A DNA stretch of 64,000 nucleotides, from positions 62,001 to 126,000 of the forward strand of contig PMSI01000001.1 in assembly GCA_003168375.1 (NCBI GenBank). Reading direction: 5' to 3'. Shown in pieces: positions 43,681 to 52,121 of this stretch (the stretch's first letter is position 1; each line of letters starts with the position of its first letter). Below the pieces are notes generated by a model. It was not told the DNA's origin and made no database searches. It worked only from the letters and a program-made list of their open reading frames with translations. Source of the stretch: Vulcanimicrobiota bacterium (GTDB lineage: Bacteria; Vulcanimicrobiota; Vulcanimicrobiia; Vulcanimicrobiales; Vulcanimicrobiaceae). The position numbers and the translations under genes were made by a program.

Positions 43681-43746
43681 TCCAATCCCGTCGTGGTCGC
43701 CCGTGCGCTGCGCCAATTGGATGGCAACCCGACATGATTGGATGGC
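43681..43746. promoter_or_regulatory. Putative MocR operator in the mocR-aceE intergenic region
   Basis: The decamer ATTGGATGGC occurs twice in direct orientation (43716-43725 and 43737-43746), 21 bases apart start to start, two helical turns, and a reverse half TCCAAT lies at 43681-43686. MocR-type regulators typically bind such direct plus inverted repeats. A TATGAT (-10-like) at 43768-43773 lies just before the aceE ATG. Binding is inferred. Confidence 0.5.
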
Positions 43747-43781
43747 TCGGACGGCACCGACGCGCGCTATGATCGTCAGGC

Positions 43782-46496
43782 ATGATCGACACGCCCAGCC
43801 CGGCCGGTCCGGCCGCCGACGCGGCTCCGAGCGCAAAACCCGCGGTCCAGCCCGACCCGCAAGAGACGCGCGAGTGGCTCGATGCGCTCGACGGCGTGAT
43901 CGACGCCGAGGGCGCCGGGCGCGCCAGCGAGATCGTCCGGGCGATCGTCGAGCGCGCCGCGACGCGGGGCGTGCGCACGCCGGCCGCCCAGACGACGCCG
44001 TACGTCAACACGATCCCAGTCGAAGAGCAGGCGCACTTCCCCGGCGACCCTGAAATCGAAGAGCGGCTGCGGCACTACATTCGGTGGAACGCGATGGCGA
44101 TGGTCGTCCGGGCGAACAAGGACCACAGCGATCTGGGCGGACACGTCGCCTCGTTCTCGTCGGCGGCGACGCTCTACGACGTCGGCTTCAACCACTTCTG
44201 GCGGGCCCCGTCCGCGACCCACGGCGGCGACCTCGTCTACATGCAAGGGCACTCCTCGCCCGGCGTCTACGCGCGCGCGTTCCTCGAAGGCCGCGTCTCA
44301 GAAGAACAGCTGACGAACTTTCGCCGCGAGGTCGACGGGAAGGGCGTTCCGTCGTACCCGCACCCGTGGCTGATGCCCGACTTCTGGCAGTTCGCGACCG
44401 TCTCGATGGGGCTCGGCCCGCTACAGTCGGTCTATCAAGCGCGCTACATGCGCTATCTCCACGACCGCGGGCTCGCCGATACGTCGGAGCGCAAGGTGTG
44501 GAGCTTCGTTGGCGACGGCGAGATCGACGAGCCTGAATCGCTGGCGGGCCTGGCGCTGGCGGCACGCGAGAAGCTCGACAACCTGATCTTCGTCGTCAAC
44601 TGCAACCTGCAGCGCCTCGACGGTCCGGTCCGCGGGAACGGCAAGATCATCCAGGAGCTCGAGGGCGTCTTCCGCGGCGCGGGCTGGAACGTCATCAAGG
44701 TGATCTGGGGTACGCGCTGGGACCCGCTCCTCGCCGCCGACCACACCGGGATGCTGGTCAAGCTGATGGGCGAGACGCTCGACGGCGACTACCAAACCTT
44801 CAAGTCGCGCGACGGGAACTACGTGCGCGAGCAGTTCTTCGGCCGCTATCCGGAGACGCGTGCGCTCGTCGAGCGCATGACCGACGACGAGGTCTGGGAG
44901 CTCAACCGCGGCGGCCACGATCCGTACAAGGTCTACGCGGCGTACAAAGCCGCGGTCGAACACCGCGGCGCGCCGACGGTGATCCTCGCCAAGACGATCA
45001 AGGGCTACGGGATGGGCTCGGCGGGTGAAGGGATGAACATCGCCCACCAGCAGAAGAAACTGATGATCGAGCAGCTGCGCGCGTTCCGCGACCGCTTCTC
45101 GATCCCGATCTCGGATCGCGATCTCGAGAACGTTCCGCTGATCAAGCCGGCCGCCGACTCGCGCGAAGCCACCTACTTGCGCGAGCGCGTCGCGAAGCTC
45201 GGCTCGCTGCCGCAGCGGCGGCGCAACGTCGAGCAGCCGCTCGCGGTGCCGCAGCGCAGCGCGTTCTCCGCCCTGCTCGAATCGACCGGCGAGCGCGAGA
45301 TCTCGACGACGATGGCGTTCGTGCGCACGCTCTCGACGATCTTGCGCGACAAAACGGTCGGACCGCGCGTCGTCCCGATCGTCGCCGACGAGTCGCGCAC
45401 CTTCGGGATGGAAGGGATGTTCCGGCAGCTCGGGATCTACTCGAACGTCGGTCAGCTCTACCGCCCGCAAGACGCCGACCAGCTGATGTGGTACCGCGAG
45501 GACAAGGCCGGCCAGATCCTTCAGGAAGGGATCACCGAAGCCGGCTCGATGTGTTCGTGGATCGCCGCCGGAACGTCGTACTCGACGCACGGCGTGCAGA
45601 CGCTCCCGTTCTTCATCTTCTACTCGATGTTCGGGTTCCAGCGTATCGGCGACTTCGCGTGGGCGGCCGGCGACATGCGCACGCGCGGATTCCTGCTCGG
45701 CGGCACGTCGGGACGCACGACGCTCAACGGCGAGGGATTGCAGCACGAAGACGGCCACTCGCACCTCTTCGCGTCGGCGATTCCGAATTGCGTGCCGTAC
45801 GATCCGACCTACGCGTACGAGGTCGCGACGATCGTGCAGGACGGCGTGCGGCGGATGCTGGCCGAGCAAGAGGACGTCTACTACTACATCACGCTGCTGA
45901 ACGAGAACTACCAGCACCCCGCGCTGCCGCCGGGCGCCGAGGACGGGGTCCTGCGCGGGATGTACCTGCTGCGCGAGGGCGGCAAGCAGCAGAAGGGCCA
46001 GCCGCGCGTGCAATTGATGGGCAGCGGCGCGATCCTGCGCGAAGTTCTCGCCGCGGCGGAGTTGCTGCGCGACGACTGGGGCGTAATCGCCGACGTCTGG
46101 AGCGCGACGAGCTTCACCCTGCTCCACCGCGACGGCGAATCCACCGCGCGTTGGAACCTGCTGCATCCCACCGCGGCGCCGAAACGCGCGTACGTCGCGG
46201 AACAGCTCGACGGGCACGACGGCCCCGTCGTCGCGGCGACCGATTACGTGAAGACGTTCGCCGAACAAATCCGGCCGTTCGTCGAGCGCCGCTTCCACGC
46301 GCTGGGGACCGACGGGTTCGGGCGCAGCGACACGCGCAAACAATTGCGCTCGTTCTTTGAAGTCGACCGTCGCTGGGTCGCGCTCGCCGCGCTCAAGGCG
46401 CTCGCGGACGACGGCACGATCGAACGCGCGAAAGTCGTCGACGCGATCGCGAAGTACGGCATCGACCCCGCCAAGCCCGAGCCGACGACGGTTTGA
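43782..46496 (+). CDS. aceE: Pyruvate dehydrogenase E1, homodimeric type
   Basis: This 904-residue enzyme is the single-chain E1 of the pyruvate dehydrogenase complex, which decarboxylates pyruvate with thiamine diphosphate and passes the acetyl group to E2. Key features: the ThDP motif GDGEIDEPESLAG (from residue 244) ending in NCN at 271-273, YPHPWLMPDFWQFATVSMGLGP, and the C-terminal half with GTSYSTHGVQTLPFFIFYSMFGFQRIGDFAWAAGD. Length agrees with AceE (about 890). ATG at 43782 follows a possible -10 by eight bases, so the message may be nearly leaderless. E2 follows directly; E3 lies 15 kb away. Confidence 0.97.
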   Translation: MIDTPSPAGPAADAAPSAKPAVQPDPQETREWLDALDGVIDAEGAGRASEIVRAIVERAATRGVRTPAAQTTPYVNTIPVEEQAHFPGDPEIEERLRHYIRWNAMAMVVRANKDHSDLGGHVASFSSAATLYDVGFNHFWRAPSATHGGDLVYMQGHSSPGVYARAFLEGRVSEEQLTNFRREVDGKGVPSYPHPWLMPDFWQFATVSMGLGPLQSVYQARYMRYLHDRGLADTSERKVWSFVGDGEIDEPESLAGLALAAREKLDNLIFVVNCNLQRLDGPVRGNGKIIQELEGVFRGAGWNVIKVIWGTRWDPLLAADHTGMLVKLMGETLDGDYQTFKSRDGNYVREQFFGRYPETRALVERMTDDEVWELNRGGHDPYKVYAAYKAAVEHRGAPTVILAKTIKGYGMGSAGEGMNIAHQQKKLMIEQLRAFRDRFSIPISDRDLENVPLIKPAADSREATYLRERVAKLGSLPQRRRNVEQPLAVPQRSAFSALLESTGEREISTTMAFVRTLSTILRDKTVGPRVVPIVADESRTFGMEGMFRQLGIYSNVGQLYRPQDADQLMWYREDKAGQILQEGITEAGSMCSWIAAGTSYSTHGVQTLPFFIFYSMFGFQRIGDFAWAAGDMRTRGFLLGGTSGRTTLNGEGLQHEDGHSHLFASAIPNCVPYDPTYAYEVATIVQDGVRRMLAEQEDVYYYITLLNENYQHPALPPGAEDGVLRGMYLLREGGKQQKGQPRVQLMGSGAILREVLAAAELLRDDWGVIADVWSATSFTLLHRDGESTARWNLLHPTAAPKRAYVAEQLDGHDGPVVAATDYVKTFAEQIRPFVERRFHALGTDGFGRSDTRKQLRSFFEVDRRWVALAALKALADDGTIERAKVVDAIAKYGIDPAKPEPTTV

Positions 46497-46501
46497 TCGC
46501 G

Positions 46502-47920
46502 ATGGCGCAGATCGACCTTACCGTCCCCGACCTCGGCGGCTTCAACGACATCCCGGTGATCGAGGTCCTCGTCAATCCAGGCGACACCGTCAAGAAGGAC
46601 GATCCGCTCGTCACCCTCGAGTCGGACAAGGCGACGATGGAGGTCCCGGCGTCGAGCGCCGGCACCGTTCGCGAGATCAAAGTGAAGGTCGGCGACAAGG
46701 TCTCACAGGGCAGCGTCCTGGTGACCGTCGAGCCCGCCGCCAGCGAGACGCCGACGCCGCCGTCACCGCCGGCCGCGCCGAAAGACGCAGTCGGCATCGT
46801 CGCCGCCGAAGCCGGAACCAACGAAGAAGCAACGACCCCCGCGCCGAGCGCTACCGCGCCAAGTGCTACCGCGCCCAGCGATAATCCCGATGTCACCCTG
46901 ACCCTTCGACAGGCTCAGGGGAAAGGCGAACAACCGTCCAATGGACGGCCCGCAGTTGCCACTGCACCGGCCCCGGCGCTCTCCACGAATGGTGCAGCGA
47001 GCGCTCCGGTGCATGCGTCGCCGGCGATACGCCGCTTCGCGCGCGAGCTCGGCGTCGATCTCGGCCGCGTGCGCGGCAACGGCCCCAATGGGCGCATTAC
47101 GCGCGACGACGTGCAGAGCTTCGTCAAGACCGCGCTCGTGTCGTCGCCGTCAGCCGATCCGGGCGCGCGTCCCGGTGCGGTCAGCGGGTTCGGCCTCGGC
47201 CTTCCGCCCTGGCCGACCGTGGACTTCGCGAAGTTCGGCCCAGTCGAGCGCGTCGCGCTCACGCGCATCCAGAAGATCAGCGGACCGGTGCTGGCGCGCA
47301 ACTGGGTGATGATCCCGCACGTCACGCAGAACGACGACGCCGACGTGACCGAGCTCGAGGCGTTTCGCAAGCAGATCAACGGCGAGCGCAAAGACGTCAA
47401 GGTGACGATGCTGGCGTTCCTGATGAAGGCCGCCGTTGCCGCGCTCAAGCGCTACCCGCAGGTCAACGCCTCACTCGACGGCGACGAGCTCGTGCTCAAG
47501 CAGTACTATCACCTCGGCTTCGCCGCCGACACCCCGAACGGACTGCTCGTCCCGGTGATCCGCGACGTCGACCGCAAGGGGATCGTCGAGATCGCCGCCG
47601 AGACCGCCGCGCTCGCCGCGAAGGCGCGCGACGGCAAGCTCGGCCCCAACGACATGAGCGGCGCGACGTTCACGATCAGCTCGCTGGGCTCGATCGGCGG
47701 CACCTACTTCACGCCGATCATCAACGCTCCGGAAGTCGCGATCCTCGGCGCGTGCAAAGCCGAGATGCGGCCGGTCTGGGACGGCACGGCGTTCGTGCCG
47801 CGACTGATTCAGCCACTCTCGTTCTCGTACGATCACCGGGTGATCGACGGCGCGAACGCGGCGCGTTTCACCGTCGAGATCAAGAACGCGCTGGCGGACC
47901 TGCGCCGCACGCTCTTGTGA
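46502..47920 (+). CDS. aceF: Dihydrolipoamide acetyltransferase (E2) of pyruvate dehydrogenase
   Basis: The 472-residue protein has one lipoyl domain (lipoyl lysine K43 in ESDKATMEV), a long Pro/Ala/Thr linker, a peripheral subunit-binding domain (SPAIRRFARELGVDLGRVRGNGPNGRITRDDV), a second linker and the catalytic domain with SYDHRVIDGA. It moves acetyl groups to CoA. Only one lipoyl domain is present, against three in E. coli. The first linker contains a copy of the dispersed repeat (LTLRQAQGKGEQ), which may have been tolerated because linkers are unstructured. ATG at 46502 gives MAQIDLTV; TTG at 46493 is also open and overlaps the aceE stop. Confidence 0.95.
   Translation: MAQIDLTVPDLGGFNDIPVIEVLVNPGDTVKKDDPLVTLESDKATMEVPASSAGTVREIKVKVGDKVSQGSVLVTVEPAASETPTPPSPPAAPKDAVGIVAAEAGTNEEATTPAPSATAPSATAPSDNPDVTLTLRQAQGKGEQPSNGRPAVATAPAPALSTNGAASAPVHASPAIRRFARELGVDLGRVRGNGPNGRITRDDVQSFVKTALVSSPSADPGARPGAVSGFGLGLPPWPTVDFAKFGPVERVALTRIQKISGPVLARNWVMIPHVTQNDDADVTELEAFRKQINGERKDVKVTMLAFLMKAAVAALKRYPQVNASLDGDELVLKQYYHLGFAADTPNGLLVPVIRDVDRKGIVEIAAETAALAAKARDGKLGPNDMSGATFTISSLGSIGGTYFTPIINAPEVAILGACKAEMRPVWDGTAFVPRLIQPLSFSYDHRVIDGANAARFTVEIKNALADLRRTLL
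46902..46921 (+). repeat. Dispersed LRQAQ repeat, copy in E2 linker
   Basis: CCCTTCGACAGGCTCAGGGG, one base different (AGG for AAG) from the copy at 22314 in the core. It is read as LRQAQG in the E2 frame. Confidence 0.85.
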
Positions 47921-47939
47921 GCGGCGGCGCAACAGGCCT

Positions 47940-48305
47940 CTAGCCTCCGCCGGTTCCGCCGACGGGGATCACCATCGCCTCGTTGAGGAAGTCCACCCAC
48001 GCCTTGCTGGCCTCGGCGGCGCTCGCCATCTTGGCGGCCTTTGACGCTTCGGTCATCATCGCGTCGTGGTTGAGCTTCATGCAGACGATCTTCTCCGTGC
48101 CGATCGTCGCGATCGTGACGTGGGCCTTCGCCATGGCGTCGGCCGACGCGGCGGTGTCTTTCGCCGTCGCCGGACGGCAGGCCATTGTCGCCATTTGGCT
48201 CGCCGCCGCGGCCATGTGGTCGGCCGGCGGATCCGCCGCCAGTGCTGCGACCGGCATCGCCAGGAGCGCAAGCGTCAGCGACGCGTGCAGGACAGTTGAT
48301 TTCAT
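47940..48305 (-). CDS. Small secreted protein of unknown function
   Basis: This 121-residue protein has a signal peptide (LTLALLAMPVAALA, then ADPPADHM). The mature part is helical and rich in Ala, Met, Lys and Thr (MAAAASQMATMACRPATAKDTAASADAMAKAH), with two cysteines (MACRP and KIVCMKL) and a Gly-rich end. I know no family. ATG at 48305 has GAGG six bases upstream. It is convergent with the E2 gene and lies downstream of the S46 peptidase on the same strand. Confidence 0.7.
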   Translation of the reverse strand: MKSTVLHASLTLALLAMPVAALAADPPADHMAAAASQMATMACRPATAKDTAASADAMAKAHVTIATIGTEKIVCMKLNHDAMMTEASKAAKMASAAEASKAWVDFLNEAMVIPVGGTGGG

Positions 48306-48397
48306 TGCATACCTCGTTCGGATCGATGGGTGGCTGGTGTGGCCCCATCCTGACGCGAACACCTCAGCTTGTCGGTAAGCTCCCTTACGCCGGGTGG

Positions 48398-50464
48398 TTA
48401 GCGTCCGCGAGCCGCGCGAATCTCCGCCACGAGCGCGTCGGCGTGGTACACCTTCGAGAACGCTTCGAGCAGCGCTCGGCTGTCGACCGCGATCGAGCGA
48501 TTGCGCGTCGCGTCGTAGCCATAGTCGCCGCCGAGCGAGAAGATGTTCCCGTCGAAGATCAGCCCGACGATCTCGCCGCGGGCGTTCACGAGCGGACTCC
48601 CCGAGTTGCCGCCGATGATGTCGTTGGTCGTCGAGACGTTCATCGGCGTGGTCAGATCGAGCGCGGACTTCGCGTCGAGCCAGCTCTTCGGCAGCACGTA
48701 CGGCGGCGCGCCGGTCGCGCGCTCGAAGAGCCCCCCGATCGTCGTGTACGGCGGGACCTGTGCGCCGGCCGGGTTCTGGAACCCCTTCACGCTGCCGTAG
48801 CTGAGGCGCAGCGTGAACGTCGCATCCGGGTCGATGCTCGTACCGTAGACGGTGAAGCGCGCCTTTGCGATCCGTTCCGCGGCCGCGCGCGATGGCGCTA
48901 CGACGCGGTCTTCCTGGTCCTTCCGCAATGCGCGGAGCTGCGGGTCGATCGCGCGCGCGAAGACGATCATCGGGTCGGCCGACGCCGCGATCGCGTCGCT
49001 TCCGCCGTCGTAGAGCGCTTTGCGCACGGCCGGATCCCCGAGCTTGGTGCCGGCGACGAGCCGGTGCGCGAGCTGATCCGGCGACTCGGTGCCGAGGAAC
49101 GCCTTCACCAGCGGATCGTCGGTCCCAAGCGTCTCGCGCAGCTTCGAGAAGCCGAACGCGATCTGCACCTCTTGCAGGTCGGGGAAGACCGGTGTGCTGG
49201 TCGACATCGCCCGCGCGATGCGCGGCAGCGCCTGATCGGTGAACTCCGGCAGCCGCTGCGCGTTCGGTTTCGGACGCTCCGCGGCCGCACGCACGAGCGT
49301 GATCGCCGTGCCGAGCAGACCGCGCGTCGCGCCGGTGGCCGCTCCCTGCCGGCGCGCGACGCTCGCGCGCAGCGCCTGAACCCGTTCGATCTCCGTCCAC
49401 GCCGACGCCTCGGCGCGCAGCGCCGGTTTCGCCGCGACCGCGGCGCGCAGGCGCTTCTCCTCGGCGACCTTCGCAGCGAAGAACGCCGGCTCGACCAGCG
49501 CGAGTCGCCGGCCCGACTGCACTTTGATCCCGTTCTCGAGTCCGAACAGCGTCTCGTTCACTTCGCGGGCCTGCTCGGGGCCGCGGCGCGCGAACTCTTC
49601 GTAGATACCGCGCAGCTCCTCCGACTGCGCGATCGTCGCCGGCAGCCCGTAGTCGCGCTCGTAGGTCAGCTCGGACGTCGTGAGCTCGCGCGAGGTCCCG
49701 CCGGGATTTCCCGGGACGAACACGAGGTCGCCGGCCTTCGAGCCGTTCTCGCTCCAGCGCAGGTAGTCGGGACTCGCGGCCGGCTTGCCGTTCTCGTACG
49801 CGCGGACGATCCCGACGTCGAGATCGAAGCGCGGGAAGTTGAAGTTGTCGGGATCGCCGCCGAACTGCGCGACGGTGAACTCCGGCGCGAACACGAGCCG
49901 CACATCGTCGAAGTGCTTGTACCGGTAGACGTCATAGATGCCGCCGTGGTACAGCGAGACCAGATCGCAGCGGACGGTTTGATCGCTGCCGCACGACTGC
50001 TGCACCTGCACGGTCGCCGCGCGCAGCGCAGCGTTGGCGCCGGCGCCGGTCTTGCCTGCGGTCGCGGCGTGGATCGTCGCGGTGACGTCGGTGATCGCGA
50101 CCAGCTGGTTGACGTCGAAGTTCGGGCAGCGCTGCTCGTCCTGGCGGCGCTGCGCGATGAAGCCGTTCTCGATCAGGTTCTTCTGCGCGGTCGAGAGTGC
50201 GCCGACGCAGCCGAGCACGCAATGGTGGTTCGTCATCACCAGTCCGTCGGGGGAGATGAACGAGGCCGTGCATCCCGGGCTCCGCAGCGCGGCTTTGCGC
50301 AAGTGATCGAGAAAGGCTGCCGAGGGGGCGAACCCGTACGCGTGCTTCACTTTTGCGGCCGGGAAATTGTCGAACGTCCACATCCCTTCGTCCGCGGCCG
50401 CGAACGACGCCAGGCAACCAAACGACAGCACACCCGCGACCGCGAGCGAAAACAAACGGCGCAT
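48398..50464 (-). CDS. S46 family dipeptidyl-peptidase (DPP7/DPP11 type)
   Basis: The 688-residue protein has a signal peptide (GVLSFGCLASFAAA) and the S46 peptidase fold, a chymotrypsin-like domain with a helical cap. The catalytic histidine is in LVMTNHHCVLGC and the serine in IIGGNSGSPLVN. S46 enzymes cut dipeptides from the N-terminus of peptides in the periplasm, best known in Bacteroidetes and Xanthomonadaceae that feed on protein. ATG at 50464 has GGAGG four bases upstream. The gene is divergent from the MFS transporter, with 190 bases between. Confidence 0.93.
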   Translation of the reverse strand: MRRLFSLAVAGVLSFGCLASFAAADEGMWTFDNFPAAKVKHAYGFAPSAAFLDHLRKAALRSPGCTASFISPDGLVMTNHHCVLGCVGALSTAQKNLIENGFIAQRRQDEQRCPNFDVNQLVAITDVTATIHAATAGKTGAGANAALRAATVQVQQSCGSDQTVRCDLVSLYHGGIYDVYRYKHFDDVRLVFAPEFTVAQFGGDPDNFNFPRFDLDVGIVRAYENGKPAASPDYLRWSENGSKAGDLVFVPGNPGGTSRELTTSELTYERDYGLPATIAQSEELRGIYEEFARRGPEQAREVNETLFGLENGIKVQSGRRLALVEPAFFAAKVAEEKRLRAAVAAKPALRAEASAWTEIERVQALRASVARRQGAATGATRGLLGTAITLVRAAAERPKPNAQRLPEFTDQALPRIARAMSTSTPVFPDLQEVQIAFGFSKLRETLGTDDPLVKAFLGTESPDQLAHRLVAGTKLGDPAVRKALYDGGSDAIAASADPMIVFARAIDPQLRALRKDQEDRVVAPSRAAAERIAKARFTVYGTSIDPDATFTLRLSYGSVKGFQNPAGAQVPPYTTIGGLFERATGAPPYVLPKSWLDAKSALDLTTPMNVSTTNDIIGGNSGSPLVNARGEIVGLIFDGNIFSLGGDYGYDATRNRSIAVDSRALLEAFSKVYHADALVAEIRAARGR

Positions 50465-50656
50465 CAAACCTCCGGGGCGGAAAGACCGGCGATACAAAGT
50501 TGACTCGCGGTGTTTCGTCCCCTTCGCCGACGCGCGTAAGCGGCGCTCACCGAGCAACCCACAGTTCACTCTGCTAGGCGGCCTACCATCAGCGGTTTTC
50601 CGGGGTTTCGGCTCGGGTACCTCATAGGGCGTCCGCTCGCCAGCCTCGGAGGTCCG

Positions 50657-52114
50657 TTGGCCGTCTCCACCGCGAAGTTCAGTACCGACATTCCGTTCCG
50701 CCTCGACCGCCTGCCGTGGGCGAAGTGGCACTGGATGGTCGTCATCGGCCTCGGGATCACCTGGATCCTCGACGGCCTCGAAGTGACGATCGTCGGCGCG
50801 ATCAACCCCACCCTGGCCTCGGCCCAGGGGTTGAACTTCACCGCCACCCAGACCGGGCTCGCCGCGACCGCGTACCTGGTCGGCGCGGTGATCGGCGCGC
50901 TCGGGTTCGGCTTCCTCGCCGACCGCTTCGGGCGCAAGCGGCTGTTCCTGATAACCCTGGCCTGGTATCTGGTCTGCACGACGCTGACCGCGTTTGCGTG
51001 GGATTTCTCGAGCTTCGCGCTGTTTCGCGCGCTCGCCGGGATGGGGATCGGCGGCGAATACAGCGCCATCAACTCGGCGATCGACGAGCTGATACCCGCG
51101 CAGCGCCGCGGGACTGCCGACATCGCGATCAACGGCTCGTGGTGGATCGGCACGCTGATCGGGGCGCTGGCCTCGATCCCGCTCCTGGACGGGCGCTTCT
51201 TCCCGCCCTCGCTCGGCTGGCGTCTGGCGTTCGGGCTCGGCGCGGTGCTGGCGGTGATGGTGCTGTTCCTGCGAAAGAGCCTGCCCGAAAGCCCGCGTTG
51301 GCTGCTCACGCACGGGCGCCCCGACGAAGCGGAGACGATCGTGGCCCGGATCGAAGACGAAGTGCGGCGGGAGACCGGGCGCGAGCTGCCGCCGGTCAAG
51401 CACAAGACGATGACGTTCGATCCCTCGCGGAAGACGGGTTTCCTGGCTACGATCGAGACGCTGATCAAGACCTATCCGAAGCGCACGGCGCTGGTACTGG
51501 CGCTGATGATCACGCAGGCGTTCCTGTACAACGCGGTCTTTTTCAACCAGGGCCTGCAGCTCACGACGTTCTTCGGCGTCGCGCCCGGCGACGTCGGGCT
51601 GTACATCATCCCGTTCGCGATCGGAAACTTCTTGGGCGCGCTGGTCCTCGGTCACTTCTTCGACGCGGTCGGGCGCAAGACGATGATCGCGAGCTGCTAC
51701 ATCCTGAGCGGCCTGCTGATGGTCCTGAGCATCGTCCTGTTCCTGAACCACGGACTGAACGCGACCACGCTGACGTTGCTCTGGTCGGTGATGTTCTTCT
51801 TCGCCAGCGCCGGCGCCAGCGCGGCGTACCTGACCGTCAGCGAGATCTTTCCGCTCGAGATCCGCGCTGCGGCGATCGCATTCGTCTACGCGATCGGGAC
51901 GCTGATCGGTGGGGCGGTCGCACCGCCGATCTTCGGCGCGCTGATCGGCACGCGGGAGCCGCAGATGCTGGCGCTCGCGTGGGGGCTCGGCGCGGGTCTG
52001 ATGATCGCCGGCGGCCTCGTCGAGATCGTGCTCGGCGTCGACGCGGAAGGCAAGTCGCTGGAGGAGATCGCCGCTCCGCTCACCGCCGGCGGCCTCGCCG
52101 AAGCCGTAGCGTAG
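50657..52114 (+). CDS. MFS transporter, sugar/metabolite-proton symporter type
   Basis: This 485-residue protein has twelve membrane segments and the MFS motif GFLADRFGRKRLF between TM2 and TM3, the PESPRWLLTHGR motif after TM6, and a repeat GHFFDAVGRKTM in the second half. These motifs are those of the sugar-porter and metabolite symporter branches. TTG at 50657 is the start, with GGAGGT three bases upstream. The trehalose operon starts seven bases after its stop, so a sugar or maltose-like substrate is a reasonable inference, not shown. Confidence 0.88.
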   Translation: MAVSTAKFSTDIPFRLDRLPWAKWHWMVVIGLGITWILDGLEVTIVGAINPTLASAQGLNFTATQTGLAATAYLVGAVIGALGFGFLADRFGRKRLFLITLAWYLVCTTLTAFAWDFSSFALFRALAGMGIGGEYSAINSAIDELIPAQRRGTADIAINGSWWIGTLIGALASIPLLDGRFFPPSLGWRLAFGLGAVLAVMVLFLRKSLPESPRWLLTHGRPDEAETIVARIEDEVRRETGRELPPVKHKTMTFDPSRKTGFLATIETLIKTYPKRTALVLALMITQAFLYNAVFFNQGLQLTTFFGVAPGDVGLYIIPFAIGNFLGALVLGHFFDAVGRKTMIASCYILSGLLMVLSIVLFLNHGLNATTLTLLWSVMFFFASAGASAAYLTVSEIFPLEIRAAAIAFVYAIGTLIGGAVAPPIFGALIGTREPQMLALAWGLGAGLMIAGGLVEIVLGVDAEGKSLEEIAAPLTAGGLAEAVA

Positions 52115-52121
52115 CAAGCCC

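Noticed and set aside
48185-50503. Long plus-strand frame across the S46 peptidase
   Set aside because: Antisense to a protein with signal peptide and catalytic motifs; composition is Arg/Asp/Val-rich shadow sequence.
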